This document shows positions 6,116 through 12,022 of a DNA stretch of 12,022 nucleotides, piece after piece. The notes below the pieces were generated by a model. That model ran no database searches. It was given only the letters and a program-made list of their open reading frames with translations, and was not told the DNA's origin. Within the stretch, counting starts at the first letter, position 1. The number at the start of each line of letters is the position of its first letter. This DNA comes from Simkania sp. (lineage in GTDB: Bacteria; Chlamydiota; Chlamydiia; Chlamydiales; Simkaniaceae). The DNA lies in NCBI GenBank assembly GCA_028279205.1, contig JANQSR010000089.1:1-12022 (forward strand), given 5' to 3'. Both the position numbers and the translations under genes were made by a program.

Positions 6116-7263
6116 ACAAGCCTTACGATCTCTTCATCTTCTCTGGAGAGCCCAGTGGAGATTTACAAGGAGAAAAGCTGATCAAAGCCCTAAAAGAGAA
6201 AAACCCTGGTCTTAGGATTAAAGGGATAGGCGGCTCAAAGATGCGTAAGACCGATTTTGATTGCTTTATGCCTATGGAATCTTTTGAGGTCATGGGTTTA
6301 ACCGACGTTTTTTTAGCCCTTCCCCGCATTTACCGTCATTTCATCAAGATCCGAAATGAAATTCTCAAATCGAAACCAAAAGCAACACTTTTTATCGACT
6401 ACCCAGGGTTTAGCCTTCGAATGGCTCGAAGTTTAAAAAAAAGAAAAACAGAGTCCAAACTCCTCCAGTTTGTCTGTCCTACCGTTTGGGCATGGGGTAA
6501 AAGGCGCATTCCCCTTATGGAGAAAAACCTCGACAAATTAATGACCATCCTCCCTTTTGAAGCTAAACTCTTCTCTCGTGATCTTCTAGATGTTCAGTAT
6601 GTAGGACACCCCCTCACTGCCCACATCAAATCGTATAACTACAACGCCGCATGGCGATCCAGATATGGCATCTCGAGCGATCAGAAAATTCTCTCTCTCT
6701 TCCCAGGTAGTCGAAGAAAAGAGATCGAGCGCAACTTTCCCCTTCAACTCAAAGCAGCACATAAATTTCTTGAGAAAAACCCAGAAACTCTATTAGCTAT
6801 CTCCTTTTATCACGAAAAATTTCGCCCTTTCTTTGACCAATTTGATCTAAAAGGAGCAAAACTCATCCACCCTGATCATCTTTATGAGCTCATGTGCGCA
6901 AGCCATTTAGCAATAGCAACTTCTGGAACAATCACTTTAGAACTCGCACTGCACACAGTTCCAACGGTTGTCACCTACTCGATGAGACCTCTTGATGTAT
7001 GGATTGCCAAGCGTCTGTTACGTATCAACCTTCCCTATTACTCTCTACCAAATATTATTGCAGGGAGAAAAGTTTTTCCCGAGTTGATAGGATCCAACCT
7101 GGATGAAAAGTTGCTTTTTAACGCTCTACAAAAAGCCTGCTTAGACCGATCCTATCGAAAGTGCTTTGCCAATCGATGCGAGGAGGTAAGAGAAAAGTTA
7201 GGAGATCAAGATGCTTGCAAAAACGGGGCAAATGCGATCCTAGAATTGATCGATCGTGGATGA
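6112..7263 (+). CDS. lpxB: Lipid A disaccharide synthase
   Basis: LpxB joins UDP-2,3-diacylglucosamine and lipid X into the beta-1,6 disaccharide of lipid A at the cytoplasmic face of the inner membrane. The 383-residue protein has the usual length and GT19 motifs: SGEPSGD (11-17), IDYPGF (95-100), PTVWAWGKRR (123-132), VGHPL (164-168), FPGSRRKEI (197-205), ATSGTITLELA (269-279) and SLPNIIAGRKVFPELIG (311-327). I recall the C. trachomatis protein being much longer through an N-terminal extension; this one is the plain enzyme. Translation is probably coupled to pcnB through the ATGA overlap. The C-terminus ends normally at TGA. No terminator is evident downstream before the next promoter. The gene implies an outer membrane with lipid A. 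Confidence 0.96.
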   Translation: MNKPYDLFIFSGEPSGDLQGEKLIKALKEKNPGLRIKGIGGSKMRKTDFDCFMPMESFEVMGLTDVFLALPRIYRHFIKIRNEILKSKPKATLFIDYPGFSLRMARSLKKRKTESKLLQFVCPTVWAWGKRRIPLMEKNLDKLMTILPFEAKLFSRDLLDVQYVGHPLTAHIKSYNYNAAWRSRYGISSDQKILSLFPGSRRKEIERNFPLQLKAAHKFLEKNPETLLAISFYHEKFRPFFDQFDLKGAKLIHPDHLYELMCASHLAIATSGTITLELALHTVPTVVTYSMRPLDVWIAKRLLRINLPYYSLPNIIAGRKVFPELIGSNLDEKLLFNALQKACLDRSYRKCFANRCEEVREKLGDQDACKNGANAILELIDRG

Positions 7264-7342
7264 TAAGTGTAGATAAATTTTTATACAAATTGTTGAACTA
7301 GACAATCGACTCAAAGGAACCATTTTCGTGCTGCCTTCCATC

Positions 7343-7371
7343 TTGACCAAAATCAATTTTCCAGCTAAAAT
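7343..7371 (+). promoter_or_regulatory. Predicted promoter before the 7408 gene
   Basis: TTGACC (7343-7348) and TAAAAT (7366-7371) are 17 bases apart, close to the bacterial housekeeping consensus. Transcription from about 7378 would leave a leader of about 30 bases. The rest of the 144-base gap after lpxB (7264-7407) shows only a weak inverted repeat, TTGT/ACAA, and no terminator I can support. Confidence 0.6.
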
Positions 7372-7407
7372 CAGACCTATCTTGTTGGATTTCTTTTCAG
7401 ATAAAAG

Positions 7408-7707
7408 ATGGATTTAAAGGTTTATCTTTCCTATCTTCGAGGAGGAAAAGAGAGGTCGATCGACTTGTTTGTCCCCTCCTCTTTTATGGAGGTCGATGAG
7501 TCCCATCTAAAGTTCGAAAGCCCCGTACTGATCAAGGGAAAGTTCTCTGAAGGAGATGAATTAGAAAAATATACACGAGTAAAGGTAAGAGATGAGGATC
7601 TCCAATTTCCATTCTCCGATCTTAGAAAGATTTATAACCAATGTGGTTTTTTGCGTAAGATGAACCGCAAGAATTTATCTCTTGGATCGACTGTTTGTGA
7701 GATTTGA
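7408..7707 (+). CDS. Small hypothetical protein in the YceD/DUF177 position upstream of rpmF
   Basis: This 99-residue protein is not recognised with confidence. Its place directly upstream of rpmF and plsX is where bacteria usually keep yceD (DUF177), and where I recall a hypothetical gene in Chlamydia. The first 60 residues (MDLKVYLSYLRGGKERSIDL, then VPSSFMEVDESHLKF and PVLIKGKFSEGDEL) resemble the start of DUF177: a beta-rich segment with a polar G-rich turn. The usual CxxC-containing middle and the hydrophobic IDL...LPxxP end are missing. Family members are commonly about 150-170 residues, so this is either a diverged short form or a truncated copy. No single frameshift restored the missing part when I read the other frames. 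The start has only a weak purine stretch (AAAAG), but a good promoter precedes it. Confidence 0.6.
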   Translation: MDLKVYLSYLRGGKERSIDLFVPSSFMEVDESHLKFESPVLIKGKFSEGDELEKYTRVKVRDEDLQFPFSDLRKIYNQCGFLRKMNRKNLSLGSTVCEI

Positions 7708-7732
7708 TTTAGGAAGAGTATCCCGTTAGAAT
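7704..7732 (+). promoter_or_regulatory. Predicted rpmF-plsX promoter
   Basis: TTGATT (7704-7709) and TAGAAT (7727-7732) are separated by 17 bases; the -35 overlaps the stop codon of the preceding gene. The start near 7739 would give a leader of about 60 bases ending in a strong AAGGAG (7784-7789), 9 bases before the rpmF ATG. The leader contains a short possible stem, GAGT/ACTC (7761-7776 region), too weak to call regulatory. Confidence 0.55.
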
Positions 7733-7798
7733 GATAAAGGCGCATCGATATTCGCGACTTGAGTTCGGTACCACTCGTATTGTAAGGAGAAAAAAAAG

Positions 7799-7981
7799 AT
7801 GGCAGTACCAAGAAACCGCCACTCTAACGCACGTAAAAATTCTAAAAGGGCGCATCACGCCAAAAAAGCAAAAAATGTTTCAGATTGCGAAAACTGTGGA
7901 AAGCCGAGACTCTCTCACAACATGTGTGCATTCTGTGGCCGGTATGACGATCAAGCTGTGATCAGCGAAGACAAAGAATAA
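7799..7981 (+). CDS. rpmF: 50S ribosomal protein L32 (zinc-binding type)
   Basis: L32 lies near the peptide exit region of the large subunit. The 60-residue product starts with the invariant MAVPRNRHSNARKNSKRAHH and carries the four zinc ligands C30, C33, C43 and C46 in the pattern CENCGKPRLSHNMCAFC. This is the C+ form, in contrast to the zinc-free S14 and L36 encoded earlier in this window. A consensus AAGGAG precedes the ATG. plsX begins one base after the stop, so the widespread rpmF-plsX link between ribosome and lipid synthesis genes holds here too. Confidence 0.97.
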   Translation: MAVPRNRHSNARKNSKRAHHAKKAKNVSDCENCGKPRLSHNMCAFCGRYDDQAVISEDKE

Positions 7982-7982
7982 C

Positions 7983-9005
7983 ATGCCGCTGATCGGAGTT
8001 GACCTTTTAGGGGGCGATCACCATCATTTTGACTACATTTTGGAGACTCTTTGTACGATCTATGAAAAGACAGATCCCCCTACACGCCTGCTCATCTTTG
8101 TCACACCTGAGCTCCACCTTAAGCTAAAGCGGTTTCAAGCCTCTCACCCAACCCTTTTGCCTGACCGTTTTCTTACACTTCGTCAAGTGGAAGAGGTCAT
8201 TCACATGGAGGATGACCCCCTTTTAGCTGTCCGAAGAAAAAAAAAAGCATCACTCAGCATCGCTATCCACCTTCTGAAAGAAAAAAAGATCGATGCACTG
8301 GTATCCACTGGGAATACGGGAGCTTTGGTCGCGCTGACGCAGCTACACCTCTCCCTCTTTAAGGGAATCGAAAGGAGCGCTTTAATGGCTTTACTTCCGA
8401 CAAGAAAATCTTTTGTTGCAACTTTGGATGTGGGAGCAAACGTCGACTGTACGCCCAAACGTCTGGTACAAGTCGCTCAGATCGGATTTGCCTATCAAAA
8501 AAGTTGCAACCTGTCACGACCACGCATTGGACTACTTAATATCGGAGCCGAAGAGATGAAGGGAAGAGAGGAGATAAAAAAGAGTTATAAACACCTTCAA
8601 AAATTAAGCTCTCTAGATGAAAGCTTTGTTTTTGTGGGCAACATCGAAGGAAAAGAGATCTTTTCGGGAGATATCGATGTCCTTGTGACAGATGGTTTCA
8701 CAGGGAATATCTTCTTAAAGACAGCGGAGGGGATCTCTTCTTTCCTCTTGGAGACTTTAGAAAAAAATTCACCAAGCTCACCTATTTCTAGGTCTCTATA
8801 TGAAGGTTTTAAGAAAAATCTTTGTTCAGCCAAATATCCGGGGGCTATTCTCTGCGGTGTGGAAGCCATCGTCATGAAATGCCACGGGGATGCCGATCCA
8901 GAGGCGTTAACAGATGGGGTGCAAGCTACGGCACATCTTATCAAAAACCAGGTTATTATAAAGATGAAACAGCAACTTGAAAAACAGGCATTTGGTTTGT
9001 GCTAG
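7983..9005 (+). CDS. plsX: PlsX, phosphate acyltransferase
   Basis: PlsX converts acyl-ACP and phosphate into acyl-phosphate, the donor used by PlsY in phosphatidic acid synthesis. It is a soluble enzyme associated peripherally with the membrane. The 340-residue protein shows GVDLLGGD (5-12; the family usually has DxMGGD, so Leu replaces Met), STGNTGAL (108-115), DVGANVDC (149-156), LLNIGAEEMKG (184-194), FVGNIEG (217-223) and DVLVTDGFTGN (232-242). A C-terminal GAILCGVEAIVMKCHGDAD segment matches the usual GVNGVVIxxHGxSD. The ATG lies one base after the rpmF stop with no strong ribosome binding site, so it is probably translated by coupling. No plsY is visible in the window. Confidence 0.95.
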   Translation: MPLIGVDLLGGDHHHFDYILETLCTIYEKTDPPTRLLIFVTPELHLKLKRFQASHPTLLPDRFLTLRQVEEVIHMEDDPLLAVRRKKKASLSIAIHLLKEKKIDALVSTGNTGALVALTQLHLSLFKGIERSALMALLPTRKSFVATLDVGANVDCTPKRLVQVAQIGFAYQKSCNLSRPRIGLLNIGAEEMKGREEIKKSYKHLQKLSSLDESFVFVGNIEGKEIFSGDIDVLVTDGFTGNIFLKTAEGISSFLLETLEKNSPSSPISRSLYEGFKKNLCSAKYPGAILCGVEAIVMKCHGDADPEALTDGVQATAHLIKNQVIIKMKQQLEKQAFGLC

Positions 9006-9068
9006 AGGAAACATATAGTTGTAAAGTAAGAAGACCTATTAGGTGCGCGAAACTATTATGGTAGATTA

Positions 9069-10610
9069 ATGAAAGAAAGTTTAATTAGTATCACCTCAAG
9101 AGAGAAGAGATGCGCGATTTTAAGCTGCGGTAAACTTCAAGACTTGATCTTGGAAAGAAAGTCGAACGAGCAGCTCGCGGGCAACATTTACCGCGGAGAA
9201 GTGATTAACATTCTCCATAATATCAAGTCGGCTTTCATCAACATCAACGAAGAAGAGAATGGGTTTATCCATATCAGGGACATTCTCGAAAATATCCAAA
9301 AATTTCAAGAGATGTTCGACATGGATTTTGACAGGGAGCAGAGCATCAAAACGATCAAGCCCCACGCAGTCAAAAACGCAGACATCTCCAAGTTTATGAA
9401 GATCGGCCACCCAGTTCTCGTTCAGGTCATCAAGGATCCCATCGGCTCTAAGGGAGCCCGTTTGACTTCTAACATCTCCATTCCAGGGCGTTATCTCGTC
9501 TTGCTTCCCAACACCCCCCACAAAGGGGTCTCACGAAAAATCACAGGATTGGAAAAAGCGCGTCTGACAAAGGTCATCAAAGCTTTTGAGATGCCTCAAA
9601 GCATGGGGCTTATCTGTCGCACAGCAAGTGTCAATGTGAAGACAAACATTTTGATCCAAGAAGCAAACGAGCTTCTCGACACTTGGAACAAAATCCAAAA
9701 AGAGTTCCATGACCATTCGAAACCCGCATGCCTCTACAAAGAGTCAAATTTAATCAAAAAAACAATTTTAAAGGCGGTAGACAAGAAGTTTAATCGGATC
9801 CTCATTGATGATTACAAAACATTCCAATATGCCCGAAGAATTTACGCGCGCTACAAGAATGAGCACACAATCAAACTCGAATACTACAGAGACAAGATGC
9901 CGATGTTCAAGCGGTTTATGATCGAAAATGAGATAGACCGGTGTCTTCAGCGGAAAATTTGGCTAGGAAATAGTGGTTATCTCTTTTTTGACAAAACGGA
10001 GGCCATGTACACCATCGACGTAAATTCAGGTCGTAGCACATCGTCAAGTGAAAATATCGATGTTGAAGAGACGCTCGTTCAGATCAATATGGAAGCGGCA
10101 CGCGAAATTGGGCGTCAACTTCGACTGCGCAATATCGGAGGCTTGATCATCTGCGATTTTATCGACATGAACTTAAGGAAAAACCAAAGGCGTGTTTTGA
10201 AAACACTCAAAGAGACTCTGCGACAAGACTCTGCCAAATGCACGGTTCTCGGAATGAGCGATTTCGGACTGGTTGAGATGACCCGTCAACGTACACGGGA
10301 ATCACTTGTTCACACCCTTTTTACCCATTGTCCCTATTGCAGCGGGCTGGGAGCGATCAAAAAGTTTGAGAGCACTTCTATTGAAATTGAAAGGGCGATT
10401 AAATCTCTTACCAGACAAAAGAAAGAGACCAAGCTTAAGCTGATCACACATCCAGAAATGGATGCGTTTATGTCAAAATCTGACAAAAAACTCTTTGAAT
10501 CTCTTGTGAAAAAGGAGCGGGGGCTCATCGAATTCGGGGTCGACGATGAGCTTCATTTGAACCGTTTTGAATTTTACTCACTGAATCAAGGGAACAAACT
10601 TGACTTCTGA
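9069..10610 (+). CDS. rng: Ribonuclease G/E family endoribonuclease
   Basis: RNase G/E enzymes cut single-stranded RNA, maturing rRNA ends and starting mRNA decay. The 513-residue length fits RNase G (CafA) and lacks the long degradosome-scaffold tail of RNase E. The N-terminal S1-type RNA-binding fold is visible (NIYRGEVINILHNIKSAFIN 39-58, ENGFIHIRDI 63-72). TSNISIPGRYLVLLP (133-147) and GLICRTAS (180-187) form the next subdomain. The catalytic core has TIDVNSG (315-321, metal-binding D317) and CDFIDM (362-367). SDFGLVEMTRQRTRESL (397-413) is followed by the zinc-link CPYCSGLG (421-428). The start is an ATG with no clear ribosome binding site. A weak promoter candidate (TTGGTT/TATAGT, 8992-9019) lies in the plsX 3' end. 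The 3' end overlaps plsB by 11 bases. Confidence 0.93.
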   Translation: MKESLISITSREKRCAILSCGKLQDLILERKSNEQLAGNIYRGEVINILHNIKSAFININEEENGFIHIRDILENIQKFQEMFDMDFDREQSIKTIKPHAVKNADISKFMKIGHPVLVQVIKDPIGSKGARLTSNISIPGRYLVLLPNTPHKGVSRKITGLEKARLTKVIKAFEMPQSMGLICRTASVNVKTNILIQEANELLDTWNKIQKEFHDHSKPACLYKESNLIKKTILKAVDKKFNRILIDDYKTFQYARRIYARYKNEHTIKLEYYRDKMPMFKRFMIENEIDRCLQRKIWLGNSGYLFFDKTEAMYTIDVNSGRSTSSSENIDVEETLVQINMEAAREIGRQLRLRNIGGLIICDFIDMNLRKNQRRVLKTLKETLRQDSAKCTVLGMSDFGLVEMTRQRTRESLVHTLFTHCPYCSGLGAIKKFESTSIEIERAIKSLTRQKKETKLKLITHPEMDAFMSKSDKKLFESLVKKERGLIEFGVDDELHLNRFEFYSLNQGNKLDF

Positions 10611-11613
10611 CCCATTATTTTTTAAAAAGAAAATCAGGTCTTTGATCTCAAGCAAAGGGTTTCCTCAAAAATATAAAAAGATCTTAAACGCCTTTTTAGA
10701 AAGCTACCAGTCGGTCATTGCAGCTCACGGGGGGGATTTGAGTGCATACATCCCTCTTCTTGACCTCTTTCTCTCCCTTATCAAAGATCAGCTTCAAACC
10801 CCCTACCTATTCAAACCGTATCATCAAGCGATCCGGGGGCCAATCGATTATTACCAATTCGGAATAGATTTTCTAAAACCGCTTGTCGACCTTCCCCATT
10901 CAACAGTGAGTGGATTAGAGTATCTCAAAATGATCCTCTCTTTATTGAAAAAAGGGGAAAATGTGATCCTCTTCTCCAATCACCAGATCGAAGCTGATCC
11001 CCAAGCGATCAGTATCCTTTTGGAAAAAGAGGCACCAGAGTTTGCCGAAAACCTGATCTTTGTGGCGGGAACAAAAGTGACGACCGACCTTTTAGCAATC
11101 CCCTTTAGCATGGGGCGCAACCTTCTCTGTATCCATTCAAAAAAATATATCGATAAGCCCCCTTCTCAAAAGCATGAAAAGCAACTTCATAATAAACGCA
11201 CTATGCAACTCATGTCACAACTGCTTAAAAGTGGAGGATGCGCAATCTATGTGGCTCCAAGTGGAGGGCGGGATCGGGCAAATGACCAAGGCGTCGTCGA
11301 GGTAGCCCCTTTTGATCCCCAAAGCATCGAAATGTTCTATCTCATGACGCAGAAGGCAGGTAGACCCACCCATTTTTACACATTAGCTCTATCAACTTAT
11401 CGTCTGCTTCCCCCTCCCAAAAAGACCAAAGCTAAAATTGGGGAGAAAAGGGTCACACATGGGGGCGCAATCCACCTCTCTTTTGGTCCAAAAGTTGAGA
11501 TGAACCAGATTCCCCTATTTGAGCCTGAGATGAACAAGTATGAGAAGAGAAAGAGTCGAGCCGAATTTTTATGGAGACAGGTGAAAGCAGATTATAATAG
11601 ATTTCCAGACTAA
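10600..11613 (+). CDS. plsB: Glycerol-3-phosphate acyltransferase, soluble plastid-like type
   Basis: This enzyme moves an acyl chain from acyl-ACP to the sn-1 position of glycerol 3-phosphate, the first step of phospholipid synthesis. The 337-residue product has the acyltransferase signature H(x4)D in SNHQIEADP (126-134, H128 and D133), then FVAGTKV (154-160), KKYID (181-185), a substrate-binding VAPSGGRDR (218-226) and a THFYTLALSTY segment (257-267). The NHQ-EADP form and the absence of membrane helices are those of the plant plastid enzyme, a similarity long noted for chlamydial PlsB, rather than the large membrane PlsB of E. coli. The start is a TTG with AGGG 7 bases upstream inside rng, and the two frames overlap. 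No better start exists nearby. Its TAA is overlapped by the stop of the tnpB remnant on the other strand. Confidence 0.92.
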   Translation: MTSDPLFFKKKIRSLISSKGFPQKYKKILNAFLESYQSVIAAHGGDLSAYIPLLDLFLSLIKDQLQTPYLFKPYHQAIRGPIDYYQFGIDFLKPLVDLPHSTVSGLEYLKMILSLLKKGENVILFSNHQIEADPQAISILLEKEAPEFAENLIFVAGTKVTTDLLAIPFSMGRNLLCIHSKKYIDKPPSQKHEKQLHNKRTMQLMSQLLKSGGCAIYVAPSGGRDRANDQGVVEVAPFDPQSIEMFYLMTQKAGRPTHFYTLALSTYRLLPPPKKTKAKIGEKRVTHGGAIHLSFGPKVEMNQIPLFEPEMNKYEKRKSRAEFLWRQVKADYNRFPD

Positions 11614-11625
11614 TTTAACTGTTTG

Positions 11626-11801
11626 TTGACATCCTCTCGATCCCTTGAAAGGGATGAGAATCCTGGTTTCACCCAGACCAGTTGTTGCTCGCGCTTACCT
11701 GGTGGTTTCTGCTTCACCGCGGCCTTTTGGTTGACAACAACCAGCCACTCCACAGACAAACCCCGCATTCGTCGTCCCTGAAAATATGCGTGAATCCTTG
11801 T
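11626..11801 (-). mobile_element. Right-end remnant of an IS200/IS605-type transposon
   Basis: The likely right boundary is the TTGAC on the plus strand (11626-11630; GTCAA reading outward on the minus strand), followed inward by the hairpin and the tnpB tail. The left end, any tnpA and most of tnpB are missing. The element sits directly behind plsB, with its reading frame running out into the plsB stop codon. The inner limit is only approximate. Confidence 0.5.
11636..11658 (-). repeat. Right-end hairpin of the IS605-type remnant
   Basis: ATCCCTT (11640-11646) and AAGGGAT (11649-11655) pair around a two-base loop, extended by CTC/GAG (11636-11638 and 11656-11658) past one bulged base. This subterminal stem next to the GGATGTCAA end is the arrangement recognised by TnpA in IS200/IS605 elements and retained in the TnpB omega RNA. 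No T-run follows on the plus strand, so it is not a good terminator for plsB. Confidence 0.6.
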
Positions 11802-11818
11802 TTATCTGAGAGAAAAGC

Positions 11819-11848
11819 TTGATTTAAAGGTGTTTTTTAATATAAAAT
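11819..11848 (+). promoter_or_regulatory. Predicted promoter of the right-edge transposase
   Basis: TTGATT (11819-11824) is followed after 16 bases by TATAAA (11841-11846) or after 18 bases by TAAAAT (11843-11848). The transposase ATG lies about 40 bases downstream. The terminal inverted repeat of the element cannot be defined because its other end is outside the window. Confidence 0.4.
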
Positions 11849-11891
11849 ATGCATAGAAATTGCGATTTTTGCCCAAAACCTTGCAAATTTT

Positions 11892-12022
11892 ATGATTCCA
11901 AAAAAGACAAACCATTCACAAGACAGGCTTTTTCAAAGTCGTCTATCACAGATCCTTGATCCTACTAACGAACTATCTCAGCTGGCTAAGGATATAGACT
12001 GGGAAAGCTTAGAAAAAAGTTT
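11892..12022 (+). CDS. Transposase N-terminus, IS5-superfamily-like (3' end outside window)
   Basis: The first 43 codons are present. They read MIPKKTNHSQDRLFQSRLSQ, then ILDPTNELSQLAKDIDWESL. The pattern LF-SRL-Q-L...ELxxLAxxIDWxxLExxF is the DUF772-type N-terminal domain of IS5/IS1182-related DDE transposases, which bring two transposon ends together for cut-and-paste movement. The catalytic DDE residues lie beyond the window, so intactness cannot be judged. There is no ribosome binding site before the ATG, which is usual for weakly expressed transposases. It lies directly against the truncated tnpB remnant, suggesting nested or successive insertions. Confidence 0.65.
   Translation, partial: MIPKKTNHSQDRLFQSRLSQILDPTNELSQLAKDIDWESLEKS

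Larger units (their letters stand above)
11610..11801 (-). pseudogene. Truncated tnpB C-terminal tail of an IS200/IS605-type element
   Basis: On the minus strand a 63-codon frame runs from an in-frame TAA at 11804-11802 down to a TAG at 11612-11610. It reads TRIHAYFQGRRMRGLSVEWL, then VNQKAAVKQKPPGKREQQ and KPGFSSLSRDREDVNKQ. The RGLSVEWLV-VNQ-AAVKQ-P pattern is what I associate with the poorly conserved tail after the RuvC/zinc core of TnpB proteins. The frame ends through a hairpin and a GAGAGGATGTCAA sequence typical of the right end of these elements. The RuvC catalytic and zinc-finger parts are absent, so no nuclease can be made. The loss ends where the plus-strand transposase region begins, suggesting a second insertion cut it. 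Identification is by pattern memory. Confidence 0.5.

Noticed and set aside
7264..7342. Possible terminator after lpxB (TTGT/ACAA and AATTTTTATACAAATT).
   Set aside because: The stems are too short and AT-rich and have no following T-run, so they cannot be called an intrinsic terminator.
9120..9521. Minus-strand open frame of 133 codons inside rng.
   Set aside because: It lies opposite the intact S1-like domain of rng; no ribosome binding site or family motif is seen.
11849..11959. A 36-residue cysteine-rich frame, MHRNCDFCPKPCKFYDSKK and onward, overlapping the transposase start.
   Set aside because: Its ATG lies at or before the likely transcription start of the predicted promoter, it has no ribosome binding site, and it overlaps the better-supported transposase frame.

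Overview
The window looks like a chromosomal stretch of a Chlamydiae bacterium, probably an environmental (amoeba-associated) relative rather than a Chlamydia species. The main evidence is gene content and order. The block mutS | uvrC - rpsN - rpmJ | rpmH - rnpA, the pair pcnB-lpxB, the block small gene-rpmF-plsX and the pair rng-plsB all match my memory of Chlamydia trachomatis neighbourhoods (about CT784-792, CT410-411 and CT807-811). The 45-residue RpmJ and the plant-plastid-like PlsB also fit. This placement comes from recall and reading, not from a database search.

Layout. Positions 1-1110 hold the 3' part of mutS (+), which meets the 3' end of uvrC (-, 1111-2931) with no base between the two stop codons. 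A 170-base gap of unknown content follows. Then come rpsN and rpmJ (-), a divergent promoter region (about 3553-3766), and rpmH-rnpA (+) with a 4-base overlap. Next is a Tsr3/DUF367-type gene (4321-4812), whose family is best known from archaea and eukaryotes. pcnB and lpxB (4871-7263) overlap by 4 bases. A short unassigned gene (7408-7707), rpmF and plsX follow, then rng and plsB overlapping by 11 bases. The right edge (11614-12022) is mobile DNA: a truncated IS200/IS605-type tnpB 3' end with its hairpin on the minus strand, then the start of a DDE transposase on the plus strand.

Functions. mutS and uvrC are DNA repair genes. rpsN, rpmJ, rpmH, rpmF, rnpA and probably the Tsr3-like gene serve the ribosome and RNA maturation. 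pcnB and rng act on RNA 3' ends and RNA turnover. lpxB serves lipid A synthesis, and plsX and plsB feed acyl groups into phospholipid. Three ribosomal-protein genes (rpmJ, rpmH, rpmF) have readable promoters sharing the -10 sequence TAGAAT. I saw no tRNA, rRNA, CRISPR array or convincing intrinsic terminator. Apart from the mobile right edge, nothing looks like an accessory island. The least ordinary items are the Tsr3-like gene, the tnpB/omega-RNA remnant beside plsB, and the open but unassigned gap between rpsN and uvrC.
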